Source of the DNA: Silvibacterium bohemicum
GTDB lineage: Bacteria > Acidobacteriota > Terriglobia > Terriglobales > Acidobacteriaceae
Direction: 5' to 3'
NCBI RefSeq assembly: GCF_001006305.1
Contig: NZ_LBHJ01000020.1
Span: 62,001 to 126,000 of the forward strand
Length of the DNA stretch: 64,000 nt
Below, piece by piece: positions 17,731 through 26,208 of the stretch. Under the pieces are notes generated by a model. The model searched no databases and was not told where the DNA came from. It saw nothing but the letters and a program-made list of their open reading frames with translations. The first letter of the stretch is position 1; each line of letters opens with the position of its first letter. The translations under genes were made by a program, and so were the position numbers.

Positions 17731-18672
17731 ATGCAGATGAGTAAGGCTCCTGTGGTTGTCGTAGGCAGTATCAACATCGATCTGGTTGCGAATACCGATC
17801 GCATCCCCGTCGAGGGCGAGACGATCCTGGGCCGCGACTTTCAGATTCATCCCGGCGGCAAGGGTGCGAACCAGGCGGTTGCCGTAGCGCGACTTGGCCA
17901 TCCGGTAAGCATGATCGGCAAACTTGGGGACGATGCTTTTGGTTCACAGCTCAAGGCCCAACTCGAGAGCGCGGGTGTCGATGCCGCCGGGGTGATGACG
18001 GCACCCGGCACATCGGGCGTCGCAGTCATCATCGTTGGACAGAAAGGCGAAAACTGCATCGTCATCACACCTGGCGCGAATGCTTTGCTTACGCCACAGG
18101 ATCTGGATACTCACATCCACATCATCCGCTCCGCCGGCGTAGTGCTTACGCAGCTTGAGATTCCGATCGAAACGGTGCAGCATCTGGCGAAGATCTGCAG
18201 GCGGGAAAAGGTTCCGCTCATTCTTGATCCGGCGCCTGCGAAAGAGATCCCTGAAAGCCTCTTGGAAGAGGTTGAATGGTTCACTCCGAATGAAACAGAA
18301 GCCTCGTTTTTCGCCGGGGGCAGCAATGGGGCGATCGACACGAGCGATCTCGAGCTAATGGCCAAGACCCTGATGAAACGAGGCGTCAAAGGGTTGGTTC
18401 TTAAGCTCGGCGCGCGGGGAGCTTTCCTCGCGACACGCGAAGGCCTGGCCGAAATGCTCCCATCCTTCCCTGTGCGCACCGTCGATACTACCGCCGCCGG
18501 CGACGCCTTCAACGGGGCGTTTGCGACCGCTCTGATGACACAGATGGACCCGCTTGAGAGCGCGCGTTTTGCCGCCGCCGCGGCCGCGATATCGGTCACG
18601 CGGCATGGCGCGCAGCCTTCTATGCCCACCATGGCCGACGTGAAGCATCTGCGGGAAGGATCGAGTGCCTGA
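17731..18672 (+). CDS. rbsK: Ribokinase
   Basis: A 313-residue PfkB-family kinase: N-terminal GSINIDLV, substrate-binding GGKGANQ at 42-48, ATP-site region LILDPAPAKE with TPNETEA, and the anion hole DTTAAGDAF with catalytic Asp258. It phosphorylates D-ribose to ribose 5-phosphate in the cytoplasm. The start ATG has GAGGAGAG just upstream. Adjacent genes make sense of it: a monosaccharide importer upstream and, convergent downstream, the oxidative pentose phosphate enzymes. The first anion-hole residue is Ala rather than the more usual Gly of the GAGD motif, as in many ribokinases. Adenosine or another sugar kinase is less likely given the RbsK-like N-terminus. Confidence 0.9.
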   Translation: MQMSKAPVVVVGSINIDLVANTDRIPVEGETILGRDFQIHPGGKGANQAVAVARLGHPVSMIGKLGDDAFGSQLKAQLESAGVDAAGVMTAPGTSGVAVIIVGQKGENCIVITPGANALLTPQDLDTHIHIIRSAGVVLTQLEIPIETVQHLAKICRREKVPLILDPAPAKEIPESLLEEVEWFTPNETEASFFAGGSNGAIDTSDLELMAKTLMKRGVKGLVLKLGARGAFLATREGLAEMLPSFPVRTVDTTAAGDAFNGAFATALMTQMDPLESARFAAAAAAISVTRHGAQPSMPTMADVKHLREGSSA

Positions 18673-18673
18673 T

Positions 18674-18700
18674 GTGCCAATCAAAAGATTGGCCACTCTT
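18674..18700. terminator. Hairpin between convergent rbsK and zwf genes
   Basis: GCCAATC and GATTGGC pair around an AAAA loop directly after the rbsK stop, followed by a moderately T-rich stretch. The hairpin sits between convergent genes and may end transcription from either side. The stem is short and the T-run is weak. Confidence 0.4.
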
Positions 18701-18709
18701 GATTGAGAG

Positions 18710-20113
18710 CTACATCAAGACCCGGAAATCCTCTGCCTCAGCGGCCTTCGGCTCGTCCCATCCGCCGGAAGGAATAAGGTGCTCAGGCACTCCCGCCGGT
18801 CCCCAGGTGTGAGGCTCATAGGAGTGAACCGGCACTCCCGCTTTGAGGACCGGATCGACGATGCGCCACGCCTCTTCCACGTAATCCTGCCGCGCGAAGA
18901 GAGTCGCGTCGCCGGCCATCGCGTCGGTGATAACTTTCTCATAGGCCTCAGGCTCCAGCGGCTGAGGATGCCGGCTTGCAACCAGTTCGATCGCCTCACT
19001 GGCCGTCGGATTCTCTAGAGAAGGAACGGAAACCGCCATGGCAACCGTGATCTCCGGGCTGATCCGGAACCGGATGTGATTCTTAGGGGAAGATGTCAGG
19101 AGCAACTCACTGGTAGGTGGCCGGCGCAGACGGGCCACGACCTGGGTGCAGGTGACAGGAAGATTTTTGCCCGATCGAATGTAAAAAGGCACTCCCTCCC
19201 ATCTCCAGGATTTGATGCCCAGACGCAGCGCGGCGAAGGTCTCGGTCTGCGAGCCGGACGCGACACCCTTCTCTTGGAGATAACCGTTGAATTGCCCGCG
19301 GAAAAGATCCGACGGCGCCAGCGGCTCAATGGCCTTCAGCACCTTTACCTTTTCGTCGCGCATCGATTCGCTATCGTTGCGTGCTGGAGCCTCCATCGCG
19401 AGATTGCACATCACCTGAAAGATATGGTTCTGAATGACGTCGCGAACGGTTCCGGTCTGGTCGTAAAAGCCGCCCCGCCCCTGGACGCCGAAGTCTTCCG
19501 CCATGGTGATCTGTACACTCTCGACGTAGTTGCGGTTCCAGAGCGGTTCGAGCAGCGCGTTGGAAAAGCGAAAGGCCACCATATTATGGACCGGCCCTTT
19601 GGCGAGATAGTGATCGATGCGGAAGATCGACGACTCGGGAAAGACGGCCAGGAGAACCCGGTTGAGGTCCTGGGCCGAGGCAAGATCGTGGCCGAATGGC
19701 TTCTCCACAATCATGCGTGCGCCTTCCGCCGAGCCCGACTTCACGAGCTGGTCGATCACCGTCTCGAAGAGTGAAGGAGGAATAGCGAGGTAATGGGCGG
19801 GATGCTTCGCCCCGCCCAGCTCTTTGCGGACCGCCGCGAAGGTGGACGGATCGACATAATCTCCGTCCACATAGCGCAGCAGTCCGCTGAGTTTCTCCCA
19901 CGCGGCTGGATCAAGACCGCCATGTTTTTCCAGGCTGTCCTTTGCCCTTGCCTTTAGCTGGTCGAGGTTCCAGCCTGCCTTGGCCACCCCGATAACGGGA
20001 ACATTCAGGTTCCCGCGTTTGATCATCGACTGAAGGGCCGGGAAGATTTTCTTGTAGGCTAGATCTCCGGTGGCGCCGAAGAAGACAAGGGCGTCCGCGT
20101 GATTTCCGTTCAC
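18710..20113 (-). CDS. zwf: Glucose-6-phosphate dehydrogenase
   Basis: A 467-residue protein, slightly shorter than the usual 480-500. The Rossmann motif FFGATGDLA (residues 11-19) binds NAD(P); EKPFGHDL and RIDHYL (165-170) mark the active site, with the catalytic His in RIDHYL. The usual continuation GKE is AKG here (171-173), so the family Glu is replaced; this is worth noting but the rest of the site is intact. It oxidises glucose 6-phosphate to 6-phosphogluconolactone. It lies 21 bases after gnd in the same direction, giving a gnd-zwf unit. No lactonase gene lies between them, although pgl often accompanies the pair. Confidence 0.93.
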   Translation of the reverse strand: MNGNHADALVFFGATGDLAYKKIFPALQSMIKRGNLNVPVIGVAKAGWNLDQLKARAKDSLEKHGGLDPAAWEKLSGLLRYVDGDYVDPSTFAAVRKELGGAKHPAHYLAIPPSLFETVIDQLVKSGSAEGARMIVEKPFGHDLASAQDLNRVLLAVFPESSIFRIDHYLAKGPVHNMVAFRFSNALLEPLWNRNYVESVQITMAEDFGVQGRGGFYDQTGTVRDVIQNHIFQVMCNLAMEAPARNDSESMRDEKVKVLKAIEPLAPSDLFRGQFNGYLQEKGVASGSQTETFAALRLGIKSWRWEGVPFYIRSGKNLPVTCTQVVARLRRPPTSELLLTSSPKNHIRFRISPEITVAMAVSVPSLENPTASEAIELVASRHPQPLEPEAYEKVITDAMAGDATLFARQDYVEEAWRIVDPVLKAGVPVHSYEPHTWGPAGVPEHLIPSGGWDEPKAAEAEDFRVLM

Positions 20114-20134
20114 GGCAGTTCCTTTCGTTCGCGT

Positions 20135-21157
20135 TTATTTGGTGTGAGGTTTCTCGAGATGGCCGCCGAACGCGTAGCGCATGGCGGACAGAAGCTTATT
20201 CGAATAATCAGCTTCGCCGCGAGAGCTAAAGCGTTCATATAAGGATGCCGTGAGTACCGGGGTCGGCACGCCTTCATCGATGCCGGCCTTGATCGTCCAG
20301 CGGCCTTCGCCTGAATCAGACACGCGGCCACCGAACTTCGCGAGCGCCGGATCTTCGATCAGAGCGGAGGCGGTGAGATCAAGCAGCCAAGAAGCAATCA
20401 CGCTTCCGCGACGCCAGACCTCGGTGATATCGGGCAACGGCAGGTCATATTGATAGTGCTCGGGATCGCGGAGCGGCGTTGTCTCGGCGTCGATCTCGCC
20501 AACGTGTTTGCCGATATTTGCTGCCTTGAGAACTCCGAGGCCTTCTGCGTAGGCGGCCATCATTCCATATTCAATGCCGTTGTGGACCATCTTCACGAAA
20601 TGGCCTGCGCCGCTCTGTCCGCAGTGGAGGTAGCCATTTTCGGCCGTGCCGGTGTCCGGTTTCCGCCCTGGGGTCCGGGGAATGTCTCCGATGCCGGGGG
20701 CGATGGTCTTGAAAATCGGATCGAGATGCTTCACAACAGCTTCCGGGCCGCCGATCATCATGCAGTAGCCGCGCTCCAGACCCCAAACTCCGCCGCTGGT
20801 GCCTACGTCGACGTACTCAATGCCCTTTTCGGCGAGCATCTTGGAACGGCTGATGTCATCGATGTAGTAGGAATTGCCGCCGTCGATCAGGATGTCCCCC
20901 TTTTCGAGGTGTGGCACGACTTCCTTGATGGTGTCATCGACGACGCCGGCCGGAATCATCAGCCAGATGGCCCGCGGCTTGCTCAGCTTGCCGATCAGGT
21001 CTTCCACCGAAGACGCTCCGATCACGCCCGGCGTCTTCGCCAGGTCTTCGACGGCCTTCGCAGAGCGGTCGAAAACCACGCACTCGTGACCGTTCTTGGC
21101 GAGCCGCCGAACCATGTTGGCTCCCATCCGCCCCAAACCTACCATTGCCAGTTGCAT
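20135..21157 (-). CDS. gnd: 6-phosphogluconate dehydrogenase (decarboxylating), short NAD-type
   Basis: 340 residues, the length of the short GntZ/YqeC class rather than the 470-residue classical enzyme. Motifs: nucleotide-binding GLGRMGANM at the N-terminus, IDGGNSYY, the signature DVGTSGGVWGLERGYCMMIGG stretch, and the catalytic GAGHFVKMVHNGIEYGMM with the active Lys. Short enzymes of this class commonly prefer NAD+. It converts 6-phosphogluconate to ribulose 5-phosphate and CO2. First gene of the leftward gnd-zwf unit. Confidence 0.92.
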   Translation of the reverse strand: MQLAMVGLGRMGANMVRRLAKNGHECVVFDRSAKAVEDLAKTPGVIGASSVEDLIGKLSKPRAIWLMIPAGVVDDTIKEVVPHLEKGDILIDGGNSYYIDDISRSKMLAEKGIEYVDVGTSGGVWGLERGYCMMIGGPEAVVKHLDPIFKTIAPGIGDIPRTPGRKPDTGTAENGYLHCGQSGAGHFVKMVHNGIEYGMMAAYAEGLGVLKAANIGKHVGEIDAETTPLRDPEHYQYDLPLPDITEVWRRGSVIASWLLDLTASALIEDPALAKFGGRVSDSGEGRWTIKAGIDEGVPTPVLTASLYERFSSRGEADYSNKLLSAMRYAFGGHLEKPHTK

Positions 21158-21555
21158 ATAAACTCCTCACCTTCCGTTCCTGCGGTATCGATGGATGGTA
21201 TCAGCATGAGAACAATCGCCGGTCATTTCCTGCGAAAGCTGCGTTTTCAGGAAAATGACGAACGATTGTCCACAAACCATAAGATGTCACGCCAGAAGAT
21301 TTGGCGTCACCGACTATTCTAATCCGCGTGCCGTCAAGGATTTCCCACACTTCTGGGATACGAGACCGTCGGCAGCCAACGGCGGAAGGCGACTTTTCGG
21401 CAAGGGCCAAGGACTATGCAGCTGCGGCACCCAACGCCGACTCATCCATGCGGCAGCTCTCGCGACCTCCTGCTCGCCCCGGTTATCAGCGCCCGGAGAA
21501 CCGGCTGATAGCCGAAGCGATTCGTCCCTATACTGGACTGGCATGTGGAGGCAAG
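21158..21555. other. Intergenic region between gnd and the LysR gene
   Basis: 398 bases between divergent genes. The frame of the LysR gene is open back to 21301, but the encoded extension is unlike LysR proteins and is treated as noncoding. The stretch holds a long imperfect hairpin (21212-21268) and, at 21293-21309, a small CGCCA/TGGCG repeat. No other gene was recognised. Confidence 0.6.
21212..21268. repeat. Long imperfect inverted repeat (26-base arms)
   Basis: The left arm (21212-21237) and right arm (21243-21268) match through ACAATCG, GTCATTT and CCTG with a three-base mismatch and small bulges, around a loop of about five bases. No T-run follows. It could be a remnant of a mobile repeat, a regulatory hairpin or a terminator-like structure between divergent genes. 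Confidence 0.5.
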
Positions 21556-22464
21556 ATGCACATGGACGCAGATGATTTGAGAATTGTGGATGCTGTGGCG
21601 AGAATCGGCAGCATGAACCGGGCTGCGACTGAATTGAACATGGTGCAGTCAAATGTCACCTCTCGAATTCGTCTCCTGGAGGAAGAGCTCGGAGTTCAAT
21701 TGTTCGTCAGGCACAGCCGTGGCGTAGAACCGAGTGAAGCCGGTCTACGTCTTCTTTCCTACGTGGAGCGGATACGCGCGCTCTTTCAGGAAGCCATCAC
21801 CGCGGTCAAAGAGGACGGAACTCCAAAGGGCAAACTCCGTTTCGGAATGATGGAGACCACGGCCGGACTGCAGCTGCCCACACTCGTAGCCCGGTACGCG
21901 CAGGAGTACCCCAAGGTCGAGTTGGCCATCATGACCGGGACTACATCATCTCTCATCAATCAGGTGATAGAGCGCGAATTGGATGGCGCCTTTGTAGCCG
22001 GACCCGTTCACCAGCAGGCACTAAGCGAAGAGCTGCTCTTCCTTGAAGAACTTGTTCTCGTAAGCCCTCTAGCCGTACGAAACTTCGACGACCTCGCCAA
22101 AGTTGAAAACCTCAAAGCGATCGTATTTCGACAGCGTTGTTCTTATCGCCAGAGACTCAGCTCTATCCTCGATGGGCTAGGCATTCTCTACACAGTGATG
22201 GAATTTGCATCTCTCGATGCAATCATCACCTGCATCACTGCAGGCGTGGGTATAACGCTGCTACCGAAGACGCTGGTCAATAAGCTGTGGATAGATCATT
22301 CGGTCACAGTGCATGAACTCCCGGTAGATCAGGCGCAGATAGAAACTGTATTTGTCAGACGGCATGATCACTATCCGACGAGCGCACTCAACGCTTTCCT
22401 GAAAATGAGCCGTCAGATCTCGAATGTCACGACCCTCGATCGACAATTGGAAGTTATCGACTAG
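21556..22464 (+). CDS. LysR-family transcriptional regulator
   Basis: A 302-residue protein started at ATG 21556, with GGAGG four bases upstream; an ATG two codons later is also spaced well. The N-terminal winged helix-turn-helix is classical (DAVARIGSMNRAATELNMVQSNVTSRI, LEEELGVQLFVR). The effector-binding domain from about residue 95 has two alpha/beta lobes (KGKLRFGMMETTAGLQLP, then GVGITLLPK). It is transcribed toward the SDR, broken RidA and nitronate monooxygenase genes 173 bases downstream and is a likely local activator of them. The effector is unknown. Confidence 0.9.
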   Translation: MHMDADDLRIVDAVARIGSMNRAATELNMVQSNVTSRIRLLEEELGVQLFVRHSRGVEPSEAGLRLLSYVERIRALFQEAITAVKEDGTPKGKLRFGMMETTAGLQLPTLVARYAQEYPKVELAIMTGTTSSLINQVIERELDGAFVAGPVHQQALSEELLFLEELVLVSPLAVRNFDDLAKVENLKAIVFRQRCSYRQRLSSILDGLGILYTVMEFASLDAIITCITAGVGITLLPKTLVNKLWIDHSVTVHELPVDQAQIETVFVRRHDHYPTSALNAFLKMSRQISNVTTLDRQLEVID

Positions 22465-22637
22465 AGGGATAGCGGGTATCAGAACAAATCGGGCCTCATA
22501 ACAATTTCCTCTCGCATCTATATCCCAGCTTGAACGCCGCAGATGGCCGAATCAACAAGGGTCATCGGCAATGTTGAGAAACCTTCTCATTTTGCCCACT
22601 GCGGCTCCGGCGGTATTGATTTCGACAGGAGTAACAC

Positions 22638-23366
22638 ATGAAAAACACATCAAAAACAGTAATCGTGACAGGCGCCTCCCAGGGAATCGGCGCTGCAGTG
22701 GTAAAGGCATTCCTGGAACGTGGTTATAACGTAGTTGGCACCTCTCGCCATGCGACAAAGTCGGTTGAGTTAAAAGCTTCGGACAAGCTGGTGTTAGTGG
22801 ACGGAGACATCGGCCAGGCAGCCACCGCTCAGAAAGTAGTCGACGCAGCTATCCAGAAGTTTGGCTCGATCGATATCGTTGTCAATAACGCTGGCATCTT
22901 CTCGGCGAAGCCCTTCACGGATTACAGCGCTGATGACTTCCATGCCCTGGTCTCGACAAATCTTGAAGGCTACATCTATATCACCCAGTTCGCAGTCAAG
23001 CAGATGCTCGCTCAGAAGTCGGGCGGAAGCGTGATCGGCATCACATCATCGTTGGTTGAAAACCCAATCGGCGGTTTGCCGGTGTCCCTGCCCATGATTA
23101 CGAAGGGCGGCATCGAGGCCATTACGCGCAGCCTGGCCTCGGAGTACGCGAAGGAGAATATCCGCTTCAATACGGTCGCGCCCGGCATCGTTGACACGCC
23201 TCTTCACAAAGACAATCCTAAGGATTTCCTGAAGACCCTGTCGCCGATGGGCACGATCTCCACTTCAGAAGAAATCGCAGACGCGGTGGTCTATCTCAGC
23301 GAATCGCGCCATATCACCGGAGAGGTGCTGCACGTAGACGGCGGTGCGCACAACGGCAAATGGTAA
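22638..23366 (+). CDS. SDR-family oxidoreductase lacking the catalytic Tyr
   Basis: A 242-residue Rossmann protein with cofactor motif TGASQGIG (11-18), NNAG at 83-86, catalytic-Ser region ITSS (135-138) and Lys156 before GG. In active SDRs a Tyr sits four residues before that Lys; here position 152 is Pro (LPMITK), so the Tyr is missing. C-terminal VAPGIVDTPLH and HVDGGAHNG are typical. The start has AGGAG six bases upstream. The stop overlaps the start of the broken RidA gene (ATGGTAA). I recall an SDR subgroup with similar substitutions, so it may still bind NAD(P) and act by another mechanism; substrate unknown. Confidence 0.87.
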   Translation: MKNTSKTVIVTGASQGIGAAVVKAFLERGYNVVGTSRHATKSVELKASDKLVLVDGDIGQAATAQKVVDAAIQKFGSIDIVVNNAGIFSAKPFTDYSADDFHALVSTNLEGYIYITQFAVKQMLAQKSGGSVIGITSSLVENPIGGLPVSLPMITKGGIEAITRSLASEYAKENIRFNTVAPGIVDTPLHKDNPKDFLKTLSPMGTISTSEEIADAVVYLSESRHITGEVLHVDGGAHNGKW

Positions 23367-23715
23367 ACACAAAGGGCTTGCAACTGGCCGGCGCAGAGCG
23401 CCGGCTGCAGGATCTCGAGATCGTGCTTCCCGATGCCCCGCTGCCGCTTGGAGCATACGTCGAGGCCGTCCACTCAGGCAGCCTGCTCTTCCTTAGCGGA
23501 ATGTTGCCCGTCAAGGATGGCAAGCTTCAATCCGCTGGACGGCTCGGTAAAGATCTCCTATCGTTGCCGACGCAGCATCGGAACTTCTCCGCGATATATT
23601 TGGAGACGACAAAATGTCCGTGCGATCAGTATTAGGGGTGACAGCCTTGCCTCTTGGCGCGCCGGTCATGCTTGAGGTGACGTTCGAATTCGAGCAAAAG
23701 GAGAGCGGGAGCTAA
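23360..23715 (+). pseudogene. RidA (YjgF) family gene broken by internal deletion and frameshift
   Basis: The 5' part codes for a good RidA-family N-terminus (ATG 23360; LPLGAYVEAVHSGSLLFLSG, PVKDGKL, GRLGKDL). The frame then turns to nonsense and stops at 23635. The matching C-terminal part (SELLRDIFGDDKMSVRSVLG, then TALPLGAPVMLEVTFEFE) reads in a different frame from about 23572 to the stop at 23713-23715. Together the two parts make about 110 residues against roughly 150 for this subfamily, so about 40-50 codons of the centre are gone. Members deaminate reactive enamines or imines. The start overlaps the SDR stop. A sequencing or assembly error cannot be excluded, but the missing middle argues for a true deletion. 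Confidence 0.8.
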
Positions 23716-23750
23716 GCTTCCGCCTTCTGTCTGCAATATGGGGGATCGTT

Positions 23751-24893
23751 ATGGCGGATCGGACAGGTTCAAAACTGTGGACAGATAATCGACTGACTTC
23801 GCGATTGGGACTTCAATATCCGATTATTCAAGGCCCACTCGGAGGTTTGTCCTCGCAGAAGCTCACCGCAGCCGTTTCGAACTACGGAGGACTCGGATCT
23901 TTCGGCGCTCATGGCCTCAAGCCGGAAGCTATCCGTGAGGTCATTCGCGAGATCAAGGGAATCACATCAAAGCCATTTGCGATGAACCTGTGGGTCTCCA
24001 TGGAAGACGAAGGAACCCTCACCTCGACAGAAGAAGCATTTCATCGCAGCCTCTCTCCTCTAACAAAACATATTGAAAGTGTCGGAGGAGACCTGCCTTC
24101 TTATCGCCCGTACGAACCGATTCGTTTCGAAGATCAGGTACAGGTTCTACTGGATGAAGGGATCCCGGCGTTCAGTTTTATTTATGGCATCCCTTCCAAG
24201 CAGATTTTGAACGCGTTTCATCACAAAGGAATCTCGCTGATTGGGACGGCAACTACTGTGGACGAAGCAATCGCTTTGGAGCGAGCGGGCGTGGACGTAA
24301 TTGCGGCCTCCGGCTTCGAAGCAGGCGGCCATCGCGGCTCCTTTCTGCAATCCTCCGAAGACTCCCTTACGGGAACGATGGCGCTGGTGCCACAGGTTGT
24401 CGATGCCGTGCGACTCCCGGTCGTAGCCGCAGGTGGAATCGGAGATGCCCGCGGAATTGTGGCAGCCTTCGCCCTCGGAGCAGAAGGCGTACAGATGGGA
24501 ACCGCCTTTCTCGCCTGCGAGGAGTCGGGAGCTAGCTCACTTCACCGTAAAGCGATCCTCAGCGGTCAAGCGAAGCAGACTGCTCTAACTCGCGGATTCA
24601 CCGGAAGACTTGCCCGAGGCGTCAAGAATCGCCTGCTCGACAACTTCAACGAAAAAGATATAGAGATTTTGCCTTATCCACTTCAACGTGCACTCGTGCG
24701 GCACATATCAATTCCGGCCGAGAAGGCGGGACAGATCGAATTGCTTCCTCTCTGGGCAGGACAAAGCGCCAGCCTGTCGCGACACACAGATGTGCGCACA
24801 CTCCTCGACACGCTAGTGAAGGAAACTTCTGGAATTGGCGAAGCGGTCCAGAGTTGGAGCGCACGTCGTCAGCGAGAAGGCGTACTAGAGTGA
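23751..24893 (+). CDS. Nitronate monooxygenase (2-nitropropane dioxygenase family)
   Basis: A 380-residue FMN-dependent TIM-barrel protein. Recognisable parts are PIIQGPLGG near the N-terminus, SNYGGLGSFGAHG, MNLWVS, ERAGVDVIAASGFEAGGHRG with the catalytic-His position, PVVAAGGIGDARG and GAEGVQMGTAFLACEE. These enzymes oxidise toxic alkyl nitronates with O2. GGGG lies six bases before the ATG. It follows the LysR, SDR and broken RidA genes in one direction, an arrangement consistent with detoxification of reactive nitro or imine compounds, though this is inference. Other flavin reductases of the same fold (FabK-like) are a less likely reading. Confidence 0.9.
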   Translation: MADRTGSKLWTDNRLTSRLGLQYPIIQGPLGGLSSQKLTAAVSNYGGLGSFGAHGLKPEAIREVIREIKGITSKPFAMNLWVSMEDEGTLTSTEEAFHRSLSPLTKHIESVGGDLPSYRPYEPIRFEDQVQVLLDEGIPAFSFIYGIPSKQILNAFHHKGISLIGTATTVDEAIALERAGVDVIAASGFEAGGHRGSFLQSSEDSLTGTMALVPQVVDAVRLPVVAAGGIGDARGIVAAFALGAEGVQMGTAFLACEESGASSLHRKAILSGQAKQTALTRGFTGRLARGVKNRLLDNFNEKDIEILPYPLQRALVRHISIPAEKAGQIELLPLWAGQSASLSRHTDVRTLLDTLVKETSGIGEAVQSWSARRQREGVLE

Positions 24894-25003
24894 TCGCATT
24901 CCCCGGCTGACCAGAAGAAGGTCGATCGGACAGCTTTGATGATAGCGAACAGGTTTCCGAAAGAAGTTTGCGGAGCTGCGGTCACGCAAATTATCGATTT
25001 CTT

Positions 25004-25089
25004 GGTGCCCAGAGGGGGACTTGAACCCCCACGGGATTGCTCCCTGCGGATTTTAAGTCCGCTGCGTCTGCCGATTTCGCCATCCGGGC
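25004..25089 (-). tRNA. tRNA-Leu (anticodon TAA)
   Basis: An 86-base cloverleaf including an encoded CCA end. Acceptor GCCCGGA pairs with TCTGGGC with one G-T pair; the anticodon loop is CTTAAAA with anticodon TAA; the T-loop is GTTCAAG; a long variable arm is present, as expected for leucine. It reads leftward and is convergent with the nitronate monooxygenase gene. Confidence 0.95.
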
Positions 25090-25224
25090 TTTCTTTAATC
25101 CTAGCGGATTCTGAACAGCTTCGGGAAGCTGCGCCTGGAGAAACAGCAATGCTCATATGCGAAGTTTGACGGCGGACAATGGTGCCTGGAGGCACAACCA
25201 CGTCCGCCGATATTTCGCCGCGGC

Positions 25225-25488
25225 CTAATGCGGTTTGCGATATTCGATCTGATCTTCGCGGAGGAAATATTCAGCCGAGCAATCGTCTGCTCCGCAGATC
25301 ATCGATTCCATGCCTGAGAACTGAGCGCGGGTAATGAGGCCGAGGGCTCCGCAGCTGGGGCAAGCCAAAACCGCCCAATATGGGTTCTTTGCGTCGCCGA
25401 GCGATCCGGCGTTTTCGAGCACAAAAAGCGTTCCCGGTTCCATCTGCTCAGGTATCCATTGATCGAGCAATTGCAGTTCCGATGACAT
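25225..25488 (-). CDS. Small zinc-ribbon-like hypothetical protein
   Basis: The frame is open to 25581, but GGAGGG four bases before the ATG at 25486-25488 points to an 87-residue product. It has two CxxC-like pairs (ACPSCGALG and MICGADDCSAEYF), which suggests a single zinc ribbon, and a Leu/Trp-rich N-terminus (LLDQWIPEQ). No family was recognised. It lies between the MerR regulator upstream and tRNA-Leu downstream, all leftward. It could be a nucleic-acid-binding accessory protein; function is open. Confidence 0.6.
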   Translation of the reverse strand: MSSELQLLDQWIPEQMEPGTLFVLENAGSLGDAKNPYWAVLACPSCGALGLITRAQFSGMESMICGADDCSAEYFLREDQIEYRKPH

Positions 25489-25577
25489 GCTTCCCTCCGT
25501 GGTCTTTTCGTGCCTTTCGGTTTTGCAATCCGGGCAAAAAAACCCGGACCGCGATTCGCTGGCTCTAACTCCTCTGC

Positions 25578-26120
25578 TCACGCCGTGGTGCGCCGTTTAC
25601 GCCCCACCGAATCGAGGGCGCCATGATTCCCTATCGGTCGCTTGCGCCTCCCGGTATCGCCTTTTTCCGCCAATTTGTTTAACAGGTCCTTCAACTCGAC
25701 ACGCAGGGGCTTGATCGCATCGGTGAGACATACCAGAAGCATTGGCTGCTTTGCATTGCGTAAGAGATCGACGATCTGCCTCGATTCCGTTTCGAGATAG
25801 ACGTGCTTGCCTTCGAGCAGCAGATGAAATTCGCGGGCGCCGGTGACCAGGTCGGCAAGGCGTGCATGCAGTTCCGTTCGCAGGAAGCGTAAGGCTCTCC
25901 TCACTTGGGCGAGTGAGATTTTGCGGCGACGAAGTTGTTCGATGACAAGAATATCGACCACGTCGGTGGCCGAATAAAGGCGGTTGCGTCCGTGGCGCGC
26001 GGGCACCACGATGCGGCGCTCATCCCACCACTGCAGCTGGCGGGCGGTGACCCCGGTCAACTCCATTACCTCGCTCGTGCTGAAAGACTCTTTCGGCAAG
26101 CCTGAGGTTTCCAGTTCCAA
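25578..26120 (-). CDS. MerR-family transcriptional regulator
   Basis: 180 residues. The start is TTG at 26118-26120 preceded by AGGA. The N-terminal winged helix reads STSEVMELTGVTARQLQWWDERRIV, then RLYSATDVVDILVIEQLRRRKISLAQVRRAL, which is the MerR DNA-binding and first wing region. The remaining 110 residues are helical with no metal-binding Cys cluster, so it is not a classic metal sensor. The C-terminus is basic (GRRKRPIG, GRKRRTT). Effector and target are unknown; the divergent or downstream zinc-ribbon gene is a possible target. Confidence 0.88.
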   Translation of the reverse strand: MELETSGLPKESFSTSEVMELTGVTARQLQWWDERRIVVPARHGRNRLYSATDVVDILVIEQLRRRKISLAQVRRALRFLRTELHARLADLVTGAREFHLLLEGKHVYLETESRQIVDLLRNAKQPMLLVCLTDAIKPLRVELKDLLNKLAEKGDTGRRKRPIGNHGALDSVGRKRRTTA

Positions 26121-26208
26121 ACATTCCTAGAAAGAAATGTTTGAGATTATTTTTTATTGAGCCGCATCTTCTGTCAATGGCTCTTGTGAACGAGGTTTGA
26201 AATTCTCA

